Shown piece by piece: positions 42,980 through 50,593 of a stretch of 50,593 nucleotides of DNA. Position 1 is the stretch's first letter. The number at the start of each line of letters is the position of its first letter. Source of the DNA: Poteriospumella lacustris (taxonomy: Eukaryota > Sar > Chrysophyceae > Chromulinales > Dinobryaceae); assembly GCA_008000375.1 (NCBI GenBank), contig SMOI01000090.1, positions 65,199 through 115,791 on the forward strand. The letters run 5' to 3'. Under the pieces are notes generated by a model, which was not told where the DNA came from, searched no databases, and saw only the letters and a program-made list of their open reading frames with translations. The translations under genes and the position numbers were made by a program.

Positions 42980-45900
42980 ATGAGGTTCAATTTGCGTGAA
43001 GCAATCGCGGTATTTACTGCACTCATTCTTCCCTATTTTCTCCTGGAAACGGTAGGAGCCCTGAATGTTTCGGCCACTGGATACCACACGTGTGTTTATT
43101 TGACGACCACCGGTGTGAAGTGTTGGGGTCGCAATGATTTTGGACAACTGGGCGACGACACCAAGGCCAGCCCTCGTACGACCGCACAGTACGTACACTC
43201 TGTCTCCGGAGTCAAGAACATGGTTGGTGGTGAGCTGCATACATGTGCCTTGATAGTAGACGGTACAGTGAAGTGTTGGGGCGCCAACAACTATGGCCAG
43301 ATCGGCGATGGCACGGTAACAACGCGCACCGCCGCTGTTACCGTGCTCTCCGTCACGAGTGCAATCGACATATCTGGTGGGTTCAGTCACAACTGTGTGG
43401 TTTTACGCGATGGAACGGTCATGTGTTGGGGAATGAACGACGGTGGTCAACTGGGCGATGGAACACTCATTAGTAGGTCGTCACCAGTCGCCGTACCATC
43501 CCTCACAAACGTCATTGGGCTTTCAACGAGCCGTCTACACTCCTGTGCATTAATATCCGGTGGAACGGTTAAATGTTGGGGTTACAATGTCGATGGTGAG
43601 CTCGGTGATGGGACAACCACGTCGAAGTATACACCGACCTCGATCACTACCCTGTCAGGTGTCGTGCAGTTGATCTGTGGATACGCTCACACCTGTGCCC
43701 TGCTAAGTGATAAAACCGTGAAATGTTGGGGCTATAACCCGTATGGCCAACTAGGAGATGGCTCTGCCACTTCACAAGTGAATCCTGTTGCAGTGCCATC
43801 GATCAGCGGAGTGACGAAATTAGCTGCGGGATACTGGCACACTTGTGTCCTATTGTCGGATACAACCATGCGTTGTTGGGGTCTCAATAATCTGGGACAA
43901 CTTGGGGATGGAACTGCAACGATTCGCTACACGGCCACCGCTGTCTCGTCGGTGTCGAATGCGATCGAAATCAGTGCGGGCTACTCACATACGTGTGCCT
44001 TACTCTCCGACTTGTCGGTGAAATGTTGGGGATACAATGGGTTCGGTAATGTTGGTGACGGTTCCGTCAGTTCTGCAGTGTATACGGTAGTAACCGCTGT
44101 TCTATCGTCTCCTTCGTCTCAACCATCGTCGCAGCCATCGCGTCAGCCATCCCAACAGCCTGTTGCCCGACCGACCGCACAGCCGACCTCTCAGCCATCA
44201 GTGCAGCCCAGTCTGCAGCCAAGTTTACAGCCTTCAACACAACCAACGATGCAACCATCTCGCCAACCCAGCTCTCAGCCGTCGAATCAACCTTCGTGTC
44301 GTCCCAGTGGACAACCCTCTCAGCAGCCATCAACTCGTCCTACGCGTCAACCTACAACGCAACCATCGCGTCAGCCACTTGCCTTCCCATCCACTCAACC
44401 CACTTTCCAACCCTCACAACAGCCAAGTCAACGGCCCTCCTCACAACCAACGCTACAGCCGTCGCTGCAACCAACGACCCAACCGACTCGCCAACCTACC
44501 GTTCGGCCATCGATTCAACCTTCGGGCCAACCCAGTGAACAACCAAGTGGTCAGCCCAGTAGACAGCCTTCTCGTCAGCCGTCCAACCAGCCATCTTACC
44601 AACCAACGCGTATGCCGACGACACAGCCATTGTCACAGCCATCATCGCAGCCGTCTCGCCAACCCACAAGATGCCCAACTGCGCTGCCCACTGTACAACC
44701 TACCACACAGCCATATTCACAGCCTTCGTCTCAACCATCCTGTTGCCCATCCAGACAGCCCAGTTCGCAGCCGTCTGTCAAGCCCTCTGTGCAGCCTTCC
44801 TCCCAGCCATCAAGTTACCCAACGTGGCAATCTACCTCTCGACCAACCACACGGCCTCGCAGCCAGCCGTCGGCACAGCCATCTAGACAACCATCAAGTC
44901 AACCGACGGGGCAGCCATCGAGGCAACCGTCCCAACAACCAATGGCTGTGCCCTCTGTCTCGCCGACTGGTCAACCTTCCCATCAGCCCAGTGGACAACC
45001 CTCTCGCCGGCCTACGTCGCAGCCCACCGCACGACCTTCTGGGCTTCCAACAGCGCAGCCCACTACTCACCCATCAGTCGTACCCACGTCGCAACCCACG
45101 CTGCAGCCCACTGTGCTTCCTACCGCTCAACCATCGGCGCTTCCGACGGGGCGCCCCTCTGATCAGCCGACGACGTCTCCCACCAGTCTCCCCACCACGC
45201 AGCCTAGTTACCAACCACTGTCCTTCCCCAGTGTGCAGCCCACGTCGACACCCTCTCATCAGCCGTCGAATCAACCCACCACCCAACCCACCACCCAGCC
45301 GAGCAGCCAACCGTCGGCATCTCCCACTGACCGTCCGTCGGCTCTCCCATCGTCGTCTCCCTCGCGACAACCTATCACCTGGCCATCGACGCAACCTTCC
45401 ACTGCCCCTACGACAACACCAACGACCCATCCATCAGATCAGCCCACCACTACGCCATCAGCTACGCCTACGACCCAACCGTCTGCCCAGCCAACTGTCC
45501 AACCCACTGCCCAGCCATCCCACCGCCCGTCCTCCTCCCCATCGGTTCAGCCGACGCTGTATCCAACACTACAGCCTACGACCCAGCCTCTGACCTCGCC
45601 CACTGCTCAACCATCGATCCAACCGACGTCTCAGCCCACACGACAGCCCACTCGACAGCCCACATCACGCCCCACAGTGAAACGACCACCGGTGGTTCTG
45701 CCGCCATCGGCATCGATATCGGGTTTGGTGGGCAATCTCATCGATGGCGCGCTGCAGTCGTTCAACCGCAGCGTGGGCAGTACGTTCACGTCGGTGACAG
45801 ACGGCATCAAGCTGGCCCTGGCGGTCGTCAAGCCTACTAATGGCTCAGGCAACGGCACCGTGTCGATCGCCCTGCCGGACAGCCGAACGACCGTCAGCAT

Positions 45901-48900
45901 CTCGACCACGGTACCGACCTCAGGCCAGGCGGCGGGACCGGTGGCGGTCGTTGTAACGACGGTGGAGGTCGATGCGAACCGTTTCAGTTCCTCGCTGACG
46001 GGCAACGGCTCAACGTCGACGAATGGCAGTAGTCTGGCGGCGTCGTTGCCGAAGCCCGTGTTGGTGTCGAGTGTGGTGACGATTCAGATGTCGCAGCTGT
46101 CGAAGAACGGGTCGTTGTCGTCGGCGAAGGTGCCGTACTTCGAGACGAACATGGCCGTGACCCGGTCGAACAGCAGTACCTCGCTACAGCCGACGGTGCT
46201 GGCGCACAACTGCACGGTGGGGGTGGCGGAGACGGTGTCGGTGTACTGTGCGGACACGGCGGTGCGGCTGAACCTGACGTGTTCGGGGCGGGCCGCAGCG
46301 TCGGTGCGGCGACAGTGTCCGGTAGCGCAGGCGGTGTGCAGTGTGGTGGATCTGACGGACAACCGGATCGTGAGCAACGACTTCTGCCGCGCTGTGGATC
46401 TGGGGTCGTCGGTGGTGTGCAAGTGTGGCGGCAGCGGTAGCAATGCCAGTGCGTTGGCTTCGACGGGTCGCGTGTCAGTGGGGGTGTTTCAGGCGTACGG
46501 AACGGGGTCATTCACGGCGTCGGTAGCATTGGCGTCTTCGCTGTCGGCGTCAGACGTTGCATCGAAGTCGGTGATGATGTTTGCGTCGTTTGGGTGCATC
46601 TGGGGCGTGGGTCTCCTGTTGCTGGTGAGTCTCAGTCGCGACATGGCGCGGCGGAAGAAGTCAACGGTGGACGTGGCATTGGCTTCGTCGTCGTCTACAA
46701 TTGACGCGATGGAGGCTCCTTCGGCATTGAACGAGACCGTTGACGAGTTGTTGCGGTCGCTGCTGCCGTCGTATTATGGCAACAGTCAACGGTGGCTGTG
46801 GGACCGTCGCTGGGTGACGGTGATAGTCACCTGTCATCCGTACCTGCGCATGGGGCGTACGTTGCTACGTCGGCTGTGGCCGCGTGGGCGACATCTGCGG
46901 TCACAGGCAACAGACAACGATCACGACGCCCTCGCGGCGATGTTGGACGTGGTTCACGCGTTGACGGCGCTGACGATGGCCTGTTTCCTGCTCGCGGTGC
47001 TGTACGACTTCCAGTACCCGGAGGACGACGGCTCTTGTGCGGCGCAGCCGTCGCAAGCGACGTGTGAGTCTCGCAAGATGCTTCTCGACCCGTTCCAGAG
47101 CCAGTGTCTCTGGCAGCCTGACGCGGCCTCTTCATCGTCGACAGCCTCCGGCACCGGCATCACTCTCGCACAGATCGTCAAGGGCTACGTCGTAGATCGC
47201 GTGCCCATCCGATCGAGCGGCAGTGGCGATGGCAACGACGCGTCATCGGGGCCCTGTCGGTTCAATGACTCGAACGACTCGACGTTGGCGTTCGTCGTGT
47301 CGTACGTCATCACGTCGCTGTTCGCCGGGGTGTTGAAGATGGCCCTCGCTCGATGTTTGTCCGTGCTCATGGCGCATAAGGCGCAGTCATCGACGAGCCG
47401 CGACCCGCACAAGGCCCTCAGCGGGAGAGGCAGCACCGCCTCGGAGGAATTGACGTTGACGGCGGTGACGCCATCACCGACGCCGCTGATGCCGGTGCCA
47501 CCGCCGGTGTCCACACGGGCGTTGCGCGTACAGCAGCATCAACTCGAAGAGGAATTAACGGTGCGTGCGTATCCCCATCAACGGGTACGTCGCCTGCGCC
47601 AGCGCTATCGGCCTCTGCGACCCGACCACCAGCGCGTGGCACCTGCGGCATCTGCGGCACTGGTCGGTACGCCCACCGCTGCGACCGCGGCTGTTGCGAC
47701 ACCTGCGGTGGCCAAGACGATACCAGTTACCACAGTGGCGACGATGCAAGCGCAACTGGTGGCCGAGTTCCGACGCCAGCGGTCGCCGTCGTCGTCGTGG
47801 GAGTACATGACGACGATGCTGCGCCTGGCGATCGCCGACGTCGTCGGACAGACGCGCGGACCGGCCGAGCGCCACGTGGTTTTGCTGGGTCTGCACCGGG
47901 CCTTTCCCGCGGTGGTGTCGCTGCGTCACCTGTGGGCGTGGCAGTCTCTGGTGGCCCTGTTGCTGGTGGCGTGTAACGGCGGCGCGCTGTACTACATCGT
48001 GAGCAAGGCGGCGGTGCGGGGCTACGGCTGGCAGGTGTCGTTTCTGAAGATCGCCGCCTTCGAGTGGTGCAGCGAGGTGGTGCTGCTGCAGTCGCTGGAG
48101 GTGTGGCTATTTGACTACGGCCTGTGCTGGCTCGTGCAGGACGAGGTGGAGGCGGCGGTGGGCACCGTCGTAGGCGCTGCCACCGCTGCCACTGCTGCCA
48201 CTGCTGCCACGGTGCCATCCTCAGCGAATATCGCGGAGGAGGGTCGCGGTGCTGAGGCAGAGGCGTCCTCGTCGGTAAACAATAGCGACGGCGGGAGCGG
48301 AGGCGGGGCTCCATTGTCGTGGGCGATGGCGCGACAGTGGCCGTCGCTGCCCGAGAGTCGCTGGCTGCAGTCGCTGTGGTCGTCACTGCCGCTTGTCTCC
48401 ACCGCCACAGGCGACACGTGGCTCCCTCGCTGGATGCGGCAACGTCGCTGGATGCGCCTGCTGTCGCGCGGGTCGCAAGAGACGTGGGAGACGGTCGTGG
48501 CGTCGGTGGCGACGCTGCTGTTGGCCTGGGTCGTGTTCATGTACTATCGCTTCGTCCACCGCTGGCTGAGCGGCCTGTCCACGGCGATGCGGGGCGTGGC
48601 GATCGCGGTGGTCATTGTCGGCGGCGGAGGGCTTCTCGTCGTGGTGGTCGTCGCGTGGAGGAGGAGCGCCGGTGGTAGAGGAGGGGCAGTCTCTGTGGCG
48701 TCGTCGCTGGAGGAGCTGCCGCCAATGGTGCCACTGGTGCCACTGGTGCCGCAGTTGCCGGAGCTGCTGCCGGGACCGGTGACCGTGCGAACGGACCGTG
48801 TCGCGGTGGTGGCAGCGCCGCCACCACCCGCCACGGAGACGCATCGCAGCGTCATCGGCAGCAGTGACAGCGACGGGCTGCGAAAAGCGTCACGAGTCGA

Positions 48901-49288
48901 TTCGGACGTCGCCGACGCTGTCCACCGCGACCATCGCAGTCCCACCGGTCGCAGCAGCAGTCGTAGCCACAGCGACAGCAGCAACAGTTTCGCGTCGTTT
49001 GATCACCTCAGCAGCGACGAGGGCGACGACAACGACGTTGCGAAGGAAAGCGGCGGTGCTGGTGGTAGTCGTGGCATCCCCCGCGACAGCGACAGCCGCA
49101 GCCGCAGTCGCAGTCCCAGTAGCAGCAGCAGTGGCAGTCGCAGCGACAGTAGCAGCAGCGGTGGCAGCAGTGGGCTGCATCTGAGTCTCGATGAGTCGTG
49201 GAGTTCGTTGAGCCACGACGGTAGCGACGACGTCGACAGCGACGATGTCGATGGAGCGCTCCACCAACGTCGGGGCCACAGCCGTTAG
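42980..49288 (+). CDS. RCC1-repeat, PSxQ-repeat, multi-TM receptor-like protein
   Basis: 2102 residues, intronless. Signal peptide (about 1-27). Seven RCC1-like blades (about 30-370) have the scheme HTCxLLSDxxVKCWGxNxxGQLGDGT, with an extra Cys pair per blade. A Pro/Ser/Gln tetrapeptide array (about 376-900) follows, then a Ser/Thr-rich, N-glycosylation-rich region (about 910-1190). That region ends with several Cys (NCTV, VYCAD, LTCSG, RQCP, AVCSV, DFCRA, VCKCG) just before the first membrane segment (about 1198-1220), a layout like a GAIN/GPS region. About six further hydrophobic segments lie near 1324, 1436, 1657, 1690, 1842 and 1871. One extracellular loop has paired Cys (DDGSC..TCES..QCLW). 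The C-terminal 200 residues are Ser/Asp-rich and cytosolic. A sensor or adhesion role is inferred. Confidence 0.85.
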   Translation: MRFNLREAIAVFTALILPYFLLETVGALNVSATGYHTCVYLTTTGVKCWGRNDFGQLGDDTKASPRTTAQYVHSVSGVKNMVGGELHTCALIVDGTVKCWGANNYGQIGDGTVTTRTAAVTVLSVTSAIDISGGFSHNCVVLRDGTVMCWGMNDGGQLGDGTLISRSSPVAVPSLTNVIGLSTSRLHSCALISGGTVKCWGYNVDGELGDGTTTSKYTPTSITTLSGVVQLICGYAHTCALLSDKTVKCWGYNPYGQLGDGSATSQVNPVAVPSISGVTKLAAGYWHTCVLLSDTTMRCWGLNNLGQLGDGTATIRYTATAVSSVSNAIEISAGYSHTCALLSDLSVKCWGYNGFGNVGDGSVSSAVYTVVTAVLSSPSSQPSSQPSRQPSQQPVARPTAQPTSQPSVQPSLQPSLQPSTQPTMQPSRQPSSQPSNQPSCRPSGQPSQQPSTRPTRQPTTQPSRQPLAFPSTQPTFQPSQQPSQRPSSQPTLQPSLQPTTQPTRQPTVRPSIQPSGQPSEQPSGQPSRQPSRQPSNQPSYQPTRMPTTQPLSQPSSQPSRQPTRCPTALPTVQPTTQPYSQPSSQPSCCPSRQPSSQPSVKPSVQPSSQPSSYPTWQSTSRPTTRPRSQPSAQPSRQPSSQPTGQPSRQPSQQPMAVPSVSPTGQPSHQPSGQPSRRPTSQPTARPSGLPTAQPTTHPSVVPTSQPTLQPTVLPTAQPSALPTGRPSDQPTTSPTSLPTTQPSYQPLSFPSVQPTSTPSHQPSNQPTTQPTTQPSSQPSASPTDRPSALPSSSPSRQPITWPSTQPSTAPTTTPTTHPSDQPTTTPSATPTTQPSAQPTVQPTAQPSHRPSSSPSVQPTLYPTLQPTTQPLTSPTAQPSIQPTSQPTRQPTRQPTSRPTVKRPPVVLPPSASISGLVGNLIDGALQSFNRSVGSTFTSVTDGIKLALAVVKPTNGSGNGTVSIALPDSRTTVSISTTVPTSGQAAGPVAVVVTTVEVDANRFSSSLTGNGSTSTNGSSLAASLPKPVLVSSVVTIQMSQLSKNGSLSSAKVPYFETNMAVTRSNSSTSLQPTVLAHNCTVGVAETVSVYCADTAVRLNLTCSGRAAASVRRQCPVAQAVCSVVDLTDNRIVSNDFCRAVDLGSSVVCKCGGSGSNASALASTGRVSVGVFQAYGTGSFTASVALASSLSASDVASKSVMMFASFGCIWGVGLLLLVSLSRDMARRKKSTVDVALASSSSTIDAMEAPSALNETVDELLRSLLPSYYGNSQRWLWDRRWVTVIVTCHPYLRMGRTLLRRLWPRGRHLRSQATDNDHDALAAMLDVVHALTALTMACFLLAVLYDFQYPEDDGSCAAQPSQATCESRKMLLDPFQSQCLWQPDAASSSSTASGTGITLAQIVKGYVVDRVPIRSSGSGDGNDASSGPCRFNDSNDSTLAFVVSYVITSLFAGVLKMALARCLSVLMAHKAQSSTSRDPHKALSGRGSTASEELTLTAVTPSPTPLMPVPPPVSTRALRVQQHQLEEELTVRAYPHQRVRRLRQRYRPLRPDHQRVAPAASAALVGTPTAATAAVATPAVAKTIPVTTVATMQAQLVAEFRRQRSPSSSWEYMTTMLRLAIADVVGQTRGPAERHVVLLGLHRAFPAVVSLRHLWAWQSLVALLLVACNGGALYYIVSKAAVRGYGWQVSFLKIAAFEWCSEVVLLQSLEVWLFDYGLCWLVQDEVEAAVGTVVGAATAATAATAATVPSSANIAEEGRGAEAEASSSVNNSDGGSGGGAPLSWAMARQWPSLPESRWLQSLWSSLPLVSTATGDTWLPRWMRQRRWMRLLSRGSQETWETVVASVATLLLAWVVFMYYRFVHRWLSGLSTAMRGVAIAVVIVGGGGLLVVVVVAWRRSAGGRGGAVSVASSLEELPPMVPLVPLVPQLPELLPGPVTVRTDRVAVVAAPPPPATETHRSVIGSSDSDGLRKASRVDSDVADAVHRDHRSPTGRSSSRSHSDSSNSFASFDHLSSDEGDDNDVAKESGGAGGSRGIPRDSDSRSRSRSPSSSSSGSRSDSSSSGGSSGLHLSLDESWSSLSHDGSDDVDSDDVDGALHQRRGHSR
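44109..45680 (+). repeat. Coding 12-base minisatellite (xQPS/xQPT units)
   Basis: About 130 units of 12 bases encode four residues each, xQPS or xQPT, with occasional changes (ARPT, CRPS, MPTT). Codons for Ser, Pro, Thr and Gln vary freely, so the array is kept by protein selection rather than being a young DNA repeat. This Pro-rich stalk would space the RCC1 head from the membrane. Confidence 0.9.
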
Positions 49289-50285
49289 TACCTCGCACAG
49301 CAGCCTCAGCAGCAGTGGCAGCAGCAGTGGTAGCAATAGTAAGTCTCCGTTCCAACGTCGGGGTCACGTTGGAATTCAGGATCCAGTCTCCGTTGTCGAA
49401 TGGATCTGTCCGTGTCCGTTTCTGTTAACGTCGGCGTCGAGTCGACTGTCATTTGTTTGTTTCGATGCGAGCGGTCGTCGCACCCGTTTACTTTTCCCGC
49501 CCCCGCCCTCCTCGTCTCCTCTCTATGCGTCAGCGATGTCTGTTGTCCTTTCTCCCCTGCCCCTGAATGTCTTTTCGCGTGATCGTGCGTCGTGTTTTTA
49601 TGTCGCTGTTCCTGTTATTTGCACCGAAGGGTCTGTACCGTTCGTGTGGTGATTTTCGCTGCATCCGTCGGTGGCGCTTCGCTGCTTACATCTGTGTCGG
49701 TGTATCCAGAGCCTACCACCACCGCCGTGACTGCTTTCTCCCCCCTTCTCCTGCAGTTATACGCCCCGCCTCGTCGTTCATTTATTCGTTTACTCTTTCA
49801 TTCGCTGGCTCGCCAGGTTCGGTAGTTGTTGGTGTGGCAGTCCACCCAGCATGACGGCTCCTCGACGGCTTCCCTCACTGCTCCTCTCGCTGCCTGCTAC
49901 GCGTGTCGTTCTGTGTCTAAAGGGCATCGCCTGTGCGAGTACGAGTTGGTGCGGAGTCGACAGTAATTACGCTCCACTTCACACTTCACCATCTACGGGG
50001 ACGTGCTCTCTGACCGGTCACATTACACAGCCATAACAATGCAGTGCGTCTAAGCGTCCTCTCATACGGTGGAATCGTGTCTAGGTGAGGGTCAGTCAGG
50101 GAGGAGGATGGGTGGTCAACAAAGAGACCCGACCAGGCCCAGCCTTGAACGGCGATCTACCCTGGGCACTGAGGTACACCGCACCAAGAGGTCCCGACAA
50201 CGGCCCCGACGCGTCAGTTGATCAACTCGAGCTCCATCGTCGAGGTGAGTGAGGTTGTGTACTCGTGTCTGATACGGTGGAAGGA
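49289..50285. other. Intergenic, no gene seen
   Basis: About 1 kb between the receptor-like gene and a convergent minus-strand gene. The last coding word CCAACGTCGGGGCCAC (49264-49279) recurs with one change at 49352-49367. Otherwise only pyrimidine-rich sequence and short frames without protein-like character. Confidence 0.4.
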
Positions 50286-50593
50286 TCAGCCGTCGCGAGT
50301 GCTCCGATGATCGTCGTCGTCGTCGACGTCGTTGTCGTCTTGGTTCGCTGGCGGTGGGAACTTGTGAAACCGCAGCTTCTGATGCATCAGCACGTCGAGC
50401 TCCTGTGACAGCTCCATCACCGCCGTCGACGCAGAGTTCAGATGCATAACAATGGCGCTGATGTCGGTGGTGGAGGTACTGTCGGTGGCGCCGGCGGTTG
50501 GCGTCGTAGGCGTCGCAGGTGTCGCTTCCAGCAGCGCGAAGGCCCGTGCGATGTCGTCGAGAGTAAATGCGCACTCAACCACGGTGGATCGTT
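50286..50593 (-). CDS. Unknown protein, C-terminal part only
   Basis: The minus-strand frame is open from the window end to TGA at 50288-50286, about 101 residues. It shows a helical piece (VVECAFTLDDIARAFALLEA), a Thr/Pro/Ala linker, a second helix (ISAIVMHLNSASTAVMELSQELDVLMHQKL, about 30 residues) and an acidic Asp-rich tail. The helices suggest a small complex subunit or coiled-coil end; I do not recognise it. The start and any introns lie outside the window. Confidence 0.6.
   Translation of the reverse strand, partial: RSTVVECAFTLDDIARAFALLEATPATPTTPTAGATDSTSTTDISAIVMHLNSASTAVMELSQELDVLMHQKLRFHKFPPPANQDDNDVDDDDDHRSTRDG

Noticed and set aside
44163-45593. 476-residue frame over the tetrapeptide array
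   Set aside because: It is the out-of-phase reading of the 12-base array; the in-phase reading continues into ordered domains on both sides.
44109-45680. Regular repeats suggesting a CRISPR array or satellite
   Set aside because: There are no spacers; the 12-base units are in frame and encode a known type of Pro-rich stalk.
1-50593. tRNA or rRNA genes
   Set aside because: I looked for the conserved tRNA TpsiC-arm pattern and for rRNA-like stretches by eye and found none; a dedicated covariance search could still find a small RNA.
1-50593. Bacterial origin or operon structure
   Set aside because: Introns, ALY/REF, SR and Rab3GAP2-like proteins and divergent single-gene promoters show nuclear eukaryotic DNA.

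Overview
The window is nuclear DNA of a protist, most probably a stramenopile. It has long genes with few, short GT-AG introns. It encodes eukaryote-only proteins (an ALY/REF mRNA export adaptor, an SR splicing factor, a SAMTOR/BMT2 homologue, a Rab3GAP2-like protein). It also carries families common in stramenopile genomes: PSxQ repeat surface proteins, helicase-associated repeat proteins, and plant-type LRR proteins with a multi-pass membrane tail. The lineage call is inference from family content; I cannot name the species. The right third (about 34.5-49.3 kb) is visibly richer in G+C and in low-complexity runs than the left.

Layout. 1-2080: degenerate tandem copies of the 3' end and flank of a giant LRR membrane protein gene (2037-7313, minus). 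7816-8247: small unknown protein. 8631-10775: gamma-glutamyltranspeptidase. 11558-11869: small, probably mitochondrial protein. 12139-15987: five-exon LRR/coiled-coil protein. 16114-17337 and 17461-19055: a head-to-head pair of related hotdog-fold thioesterase-like genes. 19529-21052: secreted saposin-like/metallophosphatase. 21377-21574: relic of a helicase-associated (HA) repeat gene. 22145-23386: 25-residue-repeat (BspA/DUF285) protein. 23734-25848: intact HA-repeat protein. 26227-27810: SAMTOR/BMT2 methyltransferase homologue. 28600-29668: SR protein. 30118-31105: ALY/REF. 31567-33327: protein with two cyclic-nucleotide-binding domains. 33996-42125: very large six-exon... more exactly five-exon Rab3GAP2-like gene. 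42980-49288: intronless RCC1-repeat/PSxQ-repeat/multi-TM receptor-like protein. 50286 to the window end: 3' part of an unknown gene.

The genes do not form an operon or a single pathway. Adjacent genes are often divergent (7313/7816, 11869/12139, 17337/17461, 31105/31567), suggesting shared promoters. Two themes recur. Giant surface proteins with repetitive ectodomains and multi-pass tails lie near both ends of the window. At two places a live minus-strand gene has degraded copies of its own 3' end lying downstream in the same orientation. I worked out fourteen introns by reading frame and splice sites; half start with GTACGT.
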